This document shows, one piece after another, positions 53,015-61,726 of a stretch of DNA of 64,000 nt (positions are counted from its first letter, which is position 1; the number at the start of each line of letters is the position of its first letter). The DNA comes from Pseudidiomarina insulisalsae. Lineage in GTDB: Bacteria > Pseudomonadota > Gammaproteobacteria > Enterobacterales > Alteromonadaceae. The stretch is taken from positions 124,001-188,000 of the forward strand of contig NZ_PIPY01000006.1 of NCBI RefSeq assembly GCF_003987065.1, written 5' to 3'. Below the pieces are notes generated by a model. It saw nothing but the letters and a program-made list of their open reading frames with translations, was not told where the DNA came from and made no database searches. Made by a program: the position numbers and the translations under genes.

Positions 53015-54586
53015 ATGAGTAAAGATTTTATCTTACCGGATATCGGCGAAGGTATCGTTGAGTGCGAAATTGTTGAATGGTTAGTCAAAGAAGGCGATAC
53101 CATCAAAGAAGATCAGCCCGTGGTTGATGTCATGACCGACAAAGCTTTGGTGCAGATTCCGGCCAAAGACGACGGCGTTGTCACCAAGCTGTATTACGAG
53201 AAGGGCGACATTGCCAAAGTACACGAGCCTTTGTTCGCCGTGGCCACTGAGGGCGATGAAGCGACTTCGGAACCAGAACCGGCTAAGGCAGAACCCGTCG
53301 GCACCGCAAGCGCTTCCTCCTCTTCGTCGGTAACCGACTTTATTCTGCCTGATATTGGCGAGGGTATCGTCGAGTGCGAAATTGTCGAGTGGCAGGTTAA
53401 AGAAGGCGACGTGATCGAAGAAGATCAGCCGGTGGTAGATGTCATGACCGACAAAGCCCTGGTGCAGATACCGGCCAAAGAGCATGGCGTGGTGGAAAAG
53501 CTGTATTACGCTCAGGGCGATATTGCTAAAGTTCATGAGCCACTGTTCGCCGTTCGCGTTGAGGGTGAAGCGGAAGCTGCAGACAGCGGCGCACCAACGG
53601 GCGCAGCTGCGCAAGCCAGCACCGCTACCAGCAAGCAAAGCTCTGCGGCGCAACCAGGCCAGGCCGACGCACCGCAACCGGCGCGTCAGGGGAAAGCCAT
53701 CGCCAGCCCGGCGGTACGACGTCGTGCCCGTGAGCTTGATATTGATATCAGTAAAGTTTCAGGCTCAGGTGCGAAAGGCCGCGTCATGAAAGAAGACGTG
53801 GAGAAGTTTGCTGCCGGTGAGAGCACCACTACGGCTGCTCAGCAACCTGCGGCGACTGCCAAGCCCGCCTCAGCTACGGGCGGTACCCGTACCGAAGCGA
53901 TTCGTGGTGTGAAAGCCGCGATGGCAAAAGCAATGACCGAGTCGGTCAGCACTATTCCGCACTTTACTTATGCAGATGAGTTTGACCTGACCGCAGTTAT
54001 GGCGCTGCAGAAGCAGTTGAAAGAGCGTTATAAAGATGAAGGTATCCGCATCACCATGATGCCGTTTTTCATCAAAGCTCTGTCACTGGCTCTAAAAGAG
54101 TTCCCAATTATGAACTCGCAGGTGAATGCTGATTGCACTGAAATCACTTATTTTGACGATCACAACATCGGCATGGCGGTGGACACCAAAATTGGTCTGT
54201 TAGTACCGAATGTGAAGCAGGTACAGAACAAGAGCATTATTGATATAGCCAATGAGGTGACGCGTCTGACGCAGGCGGCTCGTGATGGCCGTGTTGCGCA
54301 GGAAGATATGAAAGGTGGAACTATTTCTATCTCAAATATCGGCGTGATTGGCGGTACGGTGGCGACACCTATTATCAACAAGCCGGAAGCTGCTATCGTT
54401 GCCTTAGGTAAAGTGCAGGAGCTGCCACGCTTTGATGCTCAGGGCAATGTGGTGGCACGTAAGATTATGAATGTCAGTTGGTCCGGCGATCATCGTATTA
54501 TTGATGGTGGTACCATTGCCCGCTTTAACAAGCGTTGGCAGGAGTACCTGGAAGACCCGACCTCCATGCTTGTCCATATGATTTAA
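53015..54586 (+). CDS. bkdB: Branched-chain 2-oxo acid dehydrogenase E2 with two lipoyl domains
   Basis: A 523-residue dihydrolipoamide acyltransferase. Two lipoyl domains (about residues 3-80 and 106-183) are nearly the same; by my count 67 of 78 aligned residues match, and each carries the lipoylated lysine in VMTDKALVQIPAK. An Ala/Pro linker, a peripheral subunit-binding domain (ASPAVRRRARELDIDISKVSGSGAKGRV) and the CAT-fold catalytic domain with DHRIIDGGTIARF near the C-terminus complete the chain. It passes the acyl group from lipoate to CoA. No E3 (lpd) gene follows, so E3 is shared from elsewhere. A strong terminator ends the operon. Confidence 0.95.
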   Translation: MSKDFILPDIGEGIVECEIVEWLVKEGDTIKEDQPVVDVMTDKALVQIPAKDDGVVTKLYYEKGDIAKVHEPLFAVATEGDEATSEPEPAKAEPVGTASASSSSSVTDFILPDIGEGIVECEIVEWQVKEGDVIEEDQPVVDVMTDKALVQIPAKEHGVVEKLYYAQGDIAKVHEPLFAVRVEGEAEAADSGAPTGAAAQASTATSKQSSAAQPGQADAPQPARQGKAIASPAVRRRARELDIDISKVSGSGAKGRVMKEDVEKFAAGESTTTAAQQPAATAKPASATGGTRTEAIRGVKAAMAKAMTESVSTIPHFTYADEFDLTAVMALQKQLKERYKDEGIRITMMPFFIKALSLALKEFPIMNSQVNADCTEITYFDDHNIGMAVDTKIGLLVPNVKQVQNKSIIDIANEVTRLTQAARDGRVAQEDMKGGTISISNIGVIGGTVATPIINKPEAAIVALGKVQELPRFDAQGNVVARKIMNVSWSGDHRIIDGGTIARFNKRWQEYLEDPTSMLVHMI

Positions 54587-54610
54587 GTTTGACTTCAGAC
54601 GAACTGAAAT

Positions 54611-54640
54611 AAAAACCCGCAGATTTGCGGGTTTTTTTTT
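54611..54640 (+). terminator. Intrinsic terminator of the bkd operon
   Basis: AAAAACCCGCA pairs with TGCGGGTTTTT around a four-base loop, with nine or more Ts at the end. It lies 24 bases after bkdB. Confidence 0.95.
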
Positions 54641-54712
54641 GCTTCTATGAAAGCATTCGGGGTATGCTTGGTTGATACAATAAAAAAACAAAAAACAACA
54701 TGGATGGATAGA

Positions 54713-55837
54713 ATGCTTCAGTTCCCCGGAAAACTACGAACCTTGCTTATCGCCTCAGCTATCAGTAGCGCATGTCTCTCACAATCAACTGTTGCCTTGC
54801 CATTTTCGCAAAATCAAGATGCGCAAGCATTTGAGCACGCTTATGGCCTTTTTCAGGAAGCCCAGGCAAATGCAGATACGCCACAAAGCGAGTTAAAAAA
54901 GTTGGCGCTGCAAGCCTTTGAAAGTGGACGCGCTTACTTTGGTGATGAGCACTTTAATACAGCGACATTGGCAATCAATTATTTGTTATTGCTGTCACCG
55001 GATGAGCGCAAAGGGTCGGCGCCTCACGCTGTGGCGGTGCGCGCAGTTGAGGTCTATCAAAACGAATTGCCAGCGTCCGATATGCAACAGCTGGAGCCTT
55101 TGCTGTTGGCGTTAGAAACCATGCCAGAAGCTAACGCGACGCAGATTGCATCTTATGAGAGCGCACTGGAGGAAGTCTTCAGTGCCTGGCCTGATGAGAA
55201 AGCACCCATTAAACTTTCGCTGCGTGTGCGAGTTGCTGAAGAGTTGTTACGACTCGAGCAATCCCGGCCAACGCTCTGGGAGCGCTTGTATCAGGAAAGC
55301 TCAAAACTACTGGGCGAAAGTCACCCGCTGACCTTCAAAACAGGCTTTTTTTCCAGCTTGCAATCGGCCTCGCCCGTGGACGCGGTGGCCAGACTTGAAC
55401 AACTGACTCAAGCAGACGCAAAGAATCAGCCCGAAGCGAAGCGTCTGCAGTTGGCGGCGAACTACCGGTTGGCAACGGTTTATGGGGCGCAAAAAAAGCG
55501 CGATAAGGTTAAGGAGACTTTAACGCGCGTTGAACAGTTACAAACGGAGCTGAGCGGAGAATCTCCTTCTCAGTTGCTGACGCGTGTGAGCCCGAGCTAC
55601 CCGCGAGAAAACCTGAATACTACCGAAGGCGGTAAAGTGTTACTGATGTTTGATGTCGACGCTGAGGGGCGCACCCAGAACATTAGTATTATTTCTGCGA
55701 CCGATCGTCACTTTGCGAAAGCAGCCAGAGACGCGTTGGCCCAATGGGTTTATATCCCGGCCTACCAAGAAGGTAAACCGGTGGTCAGTAAGGAACAGCA
55801 GGTTCAGTTAGACTTCAGTTTGCAGCGCTCAGGTTAG
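54713..55837 (+). CDS. Secreted protein with TPR-like region and C-terminal TonB domain
   Basis: About 374 residues. A likely signal peptide (basic MLQFPGKLRT, then LLIASAISSACLS) precedes a helical region of about 250 residues with TPR-like spacing, but no Pro-rich linker. The last 85 residues form a TonB-C domain (RVSPSYPRENLNTTEGGKVL, VDAEGRTQNISI, ALAQWVYIPAYQEGKPV). True TonB proteins keep an uncleaved membrane anchor and bind ExbB; here the helix looks cleavable, so it may not transduce energy. The frame starts at 54647; ATG 54713 and ATG 54704 are both possible starts, and neither has a strong ribosome site. No ExbB/ExbD genes are nearby. Confidence 0.7.
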   Translation: MLQFPGKLRTLLIASAISSACLSQSTVALPFSQNQDAQAFEHAYGLFQEAQANADTPQSELKKLALQAFESGRAYFGDEHFNTATLAINYLLLLSPDERKGSAPHAVAVRAVEVYQNELPASDMQQLEPLLLALETMPEANATQIASYESALEEVFSAWPDEKAPIKLSLRVRVAEELLRLEQSRPTLWERLYQESSKLLGESHPLTFKTGFFSSLQSASPVDAVARLEQLTQADAKNQPEAKRLQLAANYRLATVYGAQKKRDKVKETLTRVEQLQTELSGESPSQLLTRVSPSYPRENLNTTEGGKVLLMFDVDAEGRTQNISIISATDRHFAKAARDALAQWVYIPAYQEGKPVVSKEQQVQLDFSLQRSG

Positions 55838-56619
55838 CGCTTCGCTACCATACGCCGGACAAAGGCGGGGGAGATCCGTTGCAGCAAAGGGGCGAGTTTT
55901 GACAAGCCCGAACCAACGATAACCTCCGCTTTTTGCGCGGCAATCGCCTCAAGTGAACGTCGCGCGCATTCCTCGGCAGAGATGCCTCCGGCGTTATCCG
56001 GATCCTCTTTGCCTAACGCCGAGCCGTCACCGGCCAGTGAGTTGTGGGCAATCGCGGTATTAATAAAGCCCGGCAGTATAGAGGTGACCACCAGATCATG
56101 TTCGGCCATTTCAGCACGCAGTGAATCCATAAAACCGATCACCGCGAACTTAGCACCGTTGTAGCCACTGCGTAATTTGGTACCGACCTTACCGGCAACC
56201 GATGACACGGTAACAATGTGGCCGTTGCGCCGTTCGGCCATACGTGGCAAGACCAGCTTGGTCAGCGCGACCACACCAAAATAATCAATCTCCATAAGCT
56301 GACGATAGACGTCAAAGTCGGTTTCTAAAATGAGTGAACGCTGTGAGACACCGGCGTTATTAATCAGAATATCGATAACCTGATCGCCAAGTGCCTCGCG
56401 CGCTTGGTCGGCGGCTTGCTCAGGCTGGCTGAGGTCAAGTGCCAGTACGCGATGGCGTTCAGGATGAGCGAGCCCCTGACGGACCTGCTCCAGCACTTCA
56501 GCGCGGCGCGAGGTAAGAATAAGGTGCGCGCCGGCATCAGCGAGTTGCTGTGCCATGGCTAAACCGATGCCTGAAGAGGCACCGGTTAACCAGACAGTTT
56601 TACCTGAGAAATACTGCAT
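55834..56619 (-). CDS. Short-chain dehydrogenase/reductase
   Basis: A 261-residue classical SDR. The cofactor motif is TGASSGIG (about residues 12-19), then NNAGVS, and the catalytic Ser-Tyr-Lys set is visible as VSSVAGK and YNGAK. The length and the later PGFINTAIA segment fit oxidoreductases of the DHRS7B/YbbO kind that reduce lipid-like or carbonyl substrates. The exact substrate is unknown. It starts three bases after the AbgT gene's stop, so the two are probably co-transcribed, and it converges with the TonB-C gene with a four-base overlap. Confidence 0.88.
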   Translation of the reverse strand: MQYFSGKTVWLTGASSGIGLAMAQQLADAGAHLILTSRRAEVLEQVRQGLAHPERHRVLALDLSQPEQAADQAREALGDQVIDILINNAGVSQRSLILETDFDVYRQLMEIDYFGVVALTKLVLPRMAERRNGHIVTVSSVAGKVGTKLRSGYNGAKFAVIGFMDSLRAEMAEHDLVVTSILPGFINTAIAHNSLAGDGSALGKEDPDNAGGISAEECARRSLEAIAAQKAEVIVGSGLSKLAPLLQRISPAFVRRMVAKR

Positions 56620-56622
56620 GAC

Positions 56623-58158
56623 TTAGCCTGCAGGGTAGATGTAGTTTGCCTGAATACCAAGTGGAATACCGCTCATCCAGTAAAGCACGAGGAAGGCCGA
56701 CCAGATAACCAGAAGACTGACGGTAAACGGTAACATCAGAGCGACCAGCGAGCCGATACCGGTATTTTTCACATAGCGCTGGCAGTACAGCACTACTAAC
56801 GGGAAGTACGGCAACAGTGGGGTGATGATATTACTGGTCGAGTCACCGACACGATAGGCGGCCTGGGTTAAGTCAGGCGAGTAGCCAAGTTGCATCAGCA
56901 TCGGCACGAAAATCGGTGCAATCAGTGCCCATTTTGCCGAAGCTGAACCGACAAACAGGTTGATAAAGGCAACCAGGATAATAATACCAACCATAGTTAC
57001 GCCACCTGATAGCTCAAGTGAGCTTAAGAAGGTCGCACCTTTAATCGATAGCAGAATACCCAGATTCGAGTCGCCGAAAGCTTTAATAAACAGCGCACAG
57101 AAGAATGCCATGACCATATAGTAAGCCATGCCTTCCATCGACTTGGTCATTGCGCCAATCACGTCCTGCGAGTTGCTGAAGTTACCGGACACATAACCGT
57201 GAACAATACCTGGCAAAATAAACAGCAAGAAAATGAGGGGCACGATCATTTGCATTAACGGTGCAGCAAATGAGGCCAGCTCACCGGTAGGGTCAGCTAG
57301 CGGCGTGTTTTCTGCTGTAGCAGCAAAATACAGCGCTACCAGCCCTACTACCATGGTTAGTACACCCAGGTAGAACGCTTTGCGGTCACGCGGGGTGACA
57401 TCGTCAAGCGCTGGCATATCTTCCTGATCACCGTCGATAGGAGTGTCGCTCAGGCGCGGCTCAATCACGCGATCGGTCAGATACCAGCCCACTAACACCA
57501 CGATAATTGAAGAAGCCGCAGTGAAGTAATAGTTGTTTAACGGGTTCAGCTGAATCGCAGGGTCAAGAATTTTCGCCGCTGACTCAGTGAAGCCCTGCAG
57601 TAACGGATCGATGGCCGACGGTACAAAGTTGGCGCTAAAGCCGCCCGAAACACCGGCGAACGCTGCAGCAATACCTGCTAATGGGTGCCGTCCAGCAGCA
57701 TAGAAAATAACACCACCGAGCGGAATGACCAGCACGTAACCCGCATCAACAGCGGTATGGCTGACAATGGCAATCAGAATCAGAACTGGCGTCAGCAGCA
57801 TTTTCGGGGTGACATTCAGCATCAGCTTAATGGCAACATTGATAAAGCCGCTACGCTCGGCAACACCGACACCTAACATGGCAACCAGCACAACGCCCAG
57901 TGGCGCAAAGCCCATGAACGTACCGACCATATTGGCGAGGAAGTCAGCCATGGCTTCGCCACTTAACAGGTTGGTTACCTCAACATTGGCACCGGTCAGT
58001 GGGTGCACCGCGTCAAACTGTACACCTGAAAGCAAGAAGCTGAATACCCAGACGATAATGAGCAAGCCAAAGAACATGACCGCCGGATCAGGAAGCTTGT
58101 TACCCACCTTCTCGACTTTGTCGAGCATGCGGTTGAGTAACGAGGATGATTCGGACAT
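56623..58158 (-). CDS. AbgT-family transporter
   Basis: A 511-residue inner-membrane transporter with about 11 helices. Family segments are GNKLPDPAVMFFGLLIIVW, MVGTFMGFAPLGVVLVAMLGVGVAERSGF, IVSHTAVDAGYVLVIPLGG and GVSGGFSANFVPSAIDPLLQGFTE. AbgT family members import p-aminobenzoyl-glutamate or export sulfonamide-like folate inhibitors. No aminobenzoyl-glutamate hydrolase (abgA/abgB) is adjacent, so the physiological role is open. The SDR gene follows on the same strand. Confidence 0.93.
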   Translation of the reverse strand: MSESSSLLNRMLDKVEKVGNKLPDPAVMFFGLLIIVWVFSFLLSGVQFDAVHPLTGANVEVTNLLSGEAMADFLANMVGTFMGFAPLGVVLVAMLGVGVAERSGFINVAIKLMLNVTPKMLLTPVLILIAIVSHTAVDAGYVLVIPLGGVIFYAAGRHPLAGIAAAFAGVSGGFSANFVPSAIDPLLQGFTESAAKILDPAIQLNPLNNYYFTAASSIIVVLVGWYLTDRVIEPRLSDTPIDGDQEDMPALDDVTPRDRKAFYLGVLTMVVGLVALYFAATAENTPLADPTGELASFAAPLMQMIVPLIFLLFILPGIVHGYVSGNFSNSQDVIGAMTKSMEGMAYYMVMAFFCALFIKAFGDSNLGILLSIKGATFLSSLELSGGVTMVGIIILVAFINLFVGSASAKWALIAPIFVPMLMQLGYSPDLTQAAYRVGDSTSNIITPLLPYFPLVVLYCQRYVKNTGIGSLVALMLPFTVSLLVIWSAFLVLYWMSGIPLGIQANYIYPAG

Positions 58159-58250
58159 GAGAAAACCCCTTTTTTCTATTGTTATTATTTATCAGTCGCA
58201 AGTATCATACCCCAACACCGAAGAAGCACAATAGAAGAACGGTACATCTC

Positions 58251-58817
58251 ATGATATGTGGAACAGATGAAGCAGGGCGAGGTCCTCTCGCGGGTCCAGT
58301 GGTCGCAGCAGCGGTGATTCTGGATCCTGCGCGGCCCATTATTGGCATTAATGACTCAAAAAAGCTGAATGAAACACAGCGTGAGGCGCTAAGTGAAGAG
58401 ATCAAGGAAAAAGCATTGTATTGGGCGATTGCTCAGTGTGATGTTGACGAGATTGATGCGATGAATATCCTACAGGCCTCGTTGCTGGCCATGCAGCGGG
58501 CGGTTGCAGCTTTGTCGGTGCCGCCGTTAAAAGTGTTGGTCGATGGCAATCAGTTACCGCGGTTAAAGGTACCTGCTGAAGCAGTCATAGGTGGCGACGG
58601 ACTGCATACCTGCATTGGTGCGGCTTCGATTCTGGCGAAAGTCGAGCGCGATCGGCAAATGGTCGCCTGGCATGAACATTACCCGCTGTACGAGTTTGCC
58701 AGGCATAAAGCCTATGCGACCCCCGAACACCTGAAGCTACTCGAGCTACACGGCGCTTGTCCCATTCACCGGCGCAGTTTTAAACCGGTACAGCGGGTAC
58801 TGAAGCTGATTAGCTAA
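58251..58817 (+). CDS. rnhB: Ribonuclease HII
   Basis: A 188-residue RNase HII, slightly shorter than E. coli's 198. The catalytic motif [20 protein letters not shown] stands directly at the N-terminus. Other family segments are [41 protein letters not shown] and [15 protein letters not shown]. It removes ribonucleotides from duplex DNA. The frame extends to 58179, but the family begins MI.G.DEAG, so ATG 58251 is right; the ribosome site is weak. It converges with argE with a four-base overlap. Confidence 0.94.
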   Translation: MICGTDEAGRGPLAGPVVAAAVILDPARPIIGINDSKKLNETQREALSEEIKEKALYWAIAQCDVDEIDAMNILQASLLAMQRAVAALSVPPLKVLVDGNQLPRLKVPAEAVIGGDGLHTCIGAASILAKVERDRQMVAWHEHYPLYEFARHKAYATPEHLKLLELHGACPIHRRSFKPVQRVLKLIS

Positions 58818-59980
58818 GCACCCGCGCAAACCCGCGAAATGATCTCGCGCAACTGCTGTTGCGCGGGCGTGATCTCATCAATACGAATAAATTCATCTGG
58901 CTGATGGGCTTGCGCAATAGAGCCCGGGCCCATGACAATGGTCTGGCAGCCTAAATCCTGCACAAAGGGCGCTTCGGTACAGTAATTTGCTGGCTCGGCG
59001 TGATGACCGGTCACGTCCTGCACCAATTTGACAATGGCCGAGTCGGGATCACATTTATAGCCGGGAATCGCTTCGTGCAGATGTTCCAGACAGACTGCGC
59101 CGGGAAACTGTTGCTGCACCGGTTGCAGCTTTTGCTCAATAAGACCGTAAAGCTCATCCATGCGCATGCCCGGTAAAGGGCGTAAATCGATATGCATTTC
59201 ACAACAGGCACAAATGCGGTTGGCAGCGTCGCCGCCGTGAATATTGCCAAAGTTCAGCGTCGGGTAGGGCACCGCAAAATGATCATCTTGAAAGCGCTGT
59301 TGGAAGTCGCGCTGTAATTCACGCAGCCCACTGATAACATCATGCATGACCTCAATTGCATTCACACCGGCCGCCGGATTCGAGCTGTGGCCGCTTTTCC
59401 CGGTGACCCGGATACCTTCGGTTAAGTGACCTTTGTGCATGGTCACCGGCGTCATCGAAGTAGGTTCACCGATAATGGCATAATCAGGGCGTAATTCGCC
59501 AAAGGATGCCAGCTCGCGTGCGCCGGCCATGGTGGTCTCTTCATCGGCCGTGGCCAGCACGTAAATGGGTTTATTGAAGTCGTTGAGGTTCAGCCCGCGC
59601 AACGCTTCCAGCACAAAGGCAAAGAACCCTTTCATGTCTGCGCTGCCAAGACCATAAAGTTTGCCATCAGCCTCATGCAACTGAAACGGATCGCGGGTCC
59701 AGCGACCTTCGTCCCAAGGCACCGTGTCGGTATGGCCGGCCAGTAAAAGCCCGCCTTTGCCGTCACTGGCTGGCGGAATATATTTGGCCAGTAAATTAAA
59801 TTTACCCTGTTGTCGCGTCAGCTCATTCACTGACACCTCAAAACCTAAAGTTGTGAGCCAGCTTGCCAGTTTGTCGATAACGGGTTTATTGCTGGTATCC
59901 CAATGCGGGTCAAGACACGACACCGAAGGAATCGCAATTAGCTCACGATAGAGCGTAAGAAAGGCGGGTAGCTGTGACAT
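58814..59980 (-). CDS. argE: Acetylornithine deacetylase
   Basis: A 388-residue M20-family amidohydrolase close to E. coli ArgE (383). It hydrolyses N-acetylornithine to ornithine and acetate in arginine biosynthesis. The metal-binding motifs [34 protein letters not shown] and IIGEPTSM are all intact, and the family-typical [17 protein letters not shown] follows. GTG 59983 opens the frame, but GGAG lies seven bases before ATG 59980. It stands alone, convergent with rnhB; other arg genes are outside the window. Confidence 0.93.
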   Translation of the reverse strand: MSQLPAFLTLYRELIAIPSVSCLDPHWDTSNKPVIDKLASWLTTLGFEVSVNELTRQQGKFNLLAKYIPPASDGKGGLLLAGHTDTVPWDEGRWTRDPFQLHEADGKLYGLGSADMKGFFAFVLEALRGLNLNDFNKPIYVLATADEETTMAGARELASFGELRPDYAIIGEPTSMTPVTMHKGHLTEGIRVTGKSGHSSNPAAGVNAIEVMHDVISGLRELQRDFQQRFQDDHFAVPYPTLNFGNIHGGDAANRICACCEMHIDLRPLPGMRMDELYGLIEQKLQPVQQQFPGAVCLEHLHEAIPGYKCDPDSAIVKLVQDVTGHHAEPANYCTEAPFVQDLGCQTIVMGPGSIAQAHQPDEFIRIDEITPAQQQLREIISRVCAGA

Positions 59981-60031
59981 CACGAAACTCCAAAAATAAG
60001 CTTTGTTACTGCCACAGCATACCTGATTTTG

Positions 60032-60622
60032 TCAGAAGTGATAACTGGCTTCGATGCGTAAGCCGTCACCAAACTCGCTGTCCTGGTACCGCGCGCCGAC
60101 GGCGAACTCCGGGGTTACATAAAACCGCGTACCAAACTGGTACTGACTGTCACTACCGGCATCGGTGTAGTCGACCCAGCCGAGTCCGGCGAACAGTTCA
60201 AAGCGGTCAATGCGGGTTCGCAGATTACCCTCAACGCCCCAGTAGCCGCTATCATCAACGCCAAAGTCGACATTTCCTACGCGACCGGAAAAGTCGGCAA
60301 TTACGGTATCGCTCAGCCACAGGTAACGTCCTAATTTCAGACCTTGCGCATCGCGGCCATTACCAAACGGGCCATCGTCGCCATCACGCACATACGCGCT
60401 GACAAACCAGGGCGAGCTAAACTGGTAGCTGCCTTCAATAATGATGCTGTCAGCGCCATGATCATGGTCGGCGATACCAGCGCTCAGAAAGTTAAAGGCG
60501 CGCTGTGTTTGCGGCGACTCGAACGGGCTTTGGTTTTGCGTATGTGCCAGGGCGGGGGTTGCCGCGGCGAGAGCAGTTACCATGACAGTCAGCGCAAACA
60601 CCTTGTTGTAACTCGTCATCAT
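60032..60622 (-). CDS. Outer-membrane beta-barrel-like protein
   Basis: A 196-residue exported protein. A signal peptide (basic start, then a hydrophobic stretch ending TPALAH) is followed by alternating amphipathic strands (GSYQFSSPWFVSAYVRDG, RFELFAGLGWVDYT, GTRFYVTPEFAVGARYQD). It ends in Phe after ASYHF, the usual terminal signal for outer-membrane insertion. I do not recognise the family beyond OmpW/OmpA-like porins. The frame extends to 60700; ATG 60622 has GAGGT suitably spaced upstream. It diverges from the oxygenase gene across about 170 bases. Confidence 0.8.
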   Translation of the reverse strand: MMTSYNKVFALTVMVTALAAATPALAHTQNQSPFESPQTQRAFNFLSAGIADHDHGADSIIIEGSYQFSSPWFVSAYVRDGDDGPFGNGRDAQGLKLGRYLWLSDTVIADFSGRVGNVDFGVDDSGYWGVEGNLRTRIDRFELFAGLGWVDYTDAGSDSQYQFGTRFYVTPEFAVGARYQDSEFGDGLRIEASYHF

Positions 60623-60792
60623 GGGGTACCTCACTACCAATGAATGTGGGTTTAAGTGTGAGAGATAACTGGCAACTTGAAAAGACGGTTTACTTAACAT
60701 TTACTCGCGCCTATTTTGCCTTTTTTCGTTGTTTTCACAACGTAAAATTCATACCATAGAGGGCTGTTTTTAGCAGTTCCTAAAGGGTACCG

Positions 60793-61725
60793 ATGAAATC
60801 CATTCCACATATTGATATGAGCCTCTACGATCAAGACTTTGAGGCGTTTGCCAAGCACGTTGGCGAGGGTTACGAGAAAAATGGTTTCGTAGCACTGACC
60901 AAGCATGGTGTTGACCAGCAACTTATTGAAGAAGCGCTGGATACCTGCCGTGATTTATTTGCCTTACCGGAAGAGGTGAAGAAACAGTACCATATTCCTG
61001 GTGGTGGCGGTGCCCGTGGTTACACCCCATTTGGTACTGAAATCGCTAAAGATGCGCAGCACGTTGATCTGAAAGAGTTCTGGCATGTGGGTCGCGAAAT
61101 TGAAGGTGAGCCGCCGTTCAAGCAACTGACGCCAAACATTTGGCCACAGGAGCTGCCAGAGTTTAAAGAGAAGATCTTAAAGCTGTACCGTTCGCTGGAT
61201 GCCCTGGGCCTGCGTGTGCTTGAAGCTCTTGCCGTATACTTGCAGCAACCGCGTGACTTCTTTAACGATAAGGTCAATCTGGGCAACTCTATTTTGCGCC
61301 CGCTGCATTATCCGCCCATCGTAGACGAAGGCACCCCTTCAGTGCGCGCCGGCGCGCATGAAGATATTAATGTACTGACGTTGCTGGTCGGCTCGCGCGA
61401 GCCGGGGCTGGAAGTTCTGGCAAAGGATGGCTCCTGGATTCCGGTGACCATTATTGAGGGCGCCATTATCTGTAACGTTGGTGACATGCTGCAACGCATG
61501 ACCAACGGCGTGCTGCCTTCAACGACTCACCGCGTGGTGAACCCACCGGTGCCGTACAGTGCGAAGTCGCGGTATTCAATTCCATTCTTCCTGCACTTTA
61601 ATCCTGACGTGGTCATTGACCCGCTGGAAAGCTGCATTACTGACGAAAACCCGAAGCGCTGGGAAGCTATTTCATCAGATGACTATCTGATGGAGCGCTT
61701 GCGTGAAATAGGTCTGGTGAAATAA
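60793..61725 (+). CDS. 2-oxoglutarate/Fe(II)-dependent oxygenase, isopenicillin N synthase family
   Basis: A 310-residue non-haem iron oxygenase. The iron triad is visible as His189-x-Asp191 (AHEDIN) and His246 (TTHRVVNP), and Arg260-Tyr-Ser262 (SRYSIPFF) is the 2-oxoglutarate-binding RxS motif. The N-terminal domain matches DIOX_N (MSLYDQDFEAFAKHVGEGYEKNGFVALTKHG). Family members hydroxylate or desaturate small molecules; the substrate is unknown. The nucleotidase-like gene follows after one base and the exporter after that, so the three are probably one operon. Confidence 0.9.
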   Translation: MKSIPHIDMSLYDQDFEAFAKHVGEGYEKNGFVALTKHGVDQQLIEEALDTCRDLFALPEEVKKQYHIPGGGGARGYTPFGTEIAKDAQHVDLKEFWHVGREIEGEPPFKQLTPNIWPQELPEFKEKILKLYRSLDALGLRVLEALAVYLQQPRDFFNDKVNLGNSILRPLHYPPIVDEGTPSVRAGAHEDINVLTLLVGSREPGLEVLAKDGSWIPVTIIEGAIICNVGDMLQRMTNGVLPSTTHRVVNPPVPYSAKSRYSIPFFLHFNPDVVIDPLESCITDENPKRWEAISSDDYLMERLREIGLVK

Positions 61726-61726
61726 C

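Noticed and set aside
53081-53677. Minus-strand frame of 198 codons inside bkdB
   Set aside because: It mirrors the two repeated lipoyl domains, so its internal repeat is only the shadow of the real gene.
60727-60742. Short hairpin CGTTGT/ACAACG before the oxygenase gene as a terminator
   Set aside because: The T-run precedes the stem on the plus strand and becomes an A-run after it on the minus strand, so it does not fit an intrinsic terminator in either direction.
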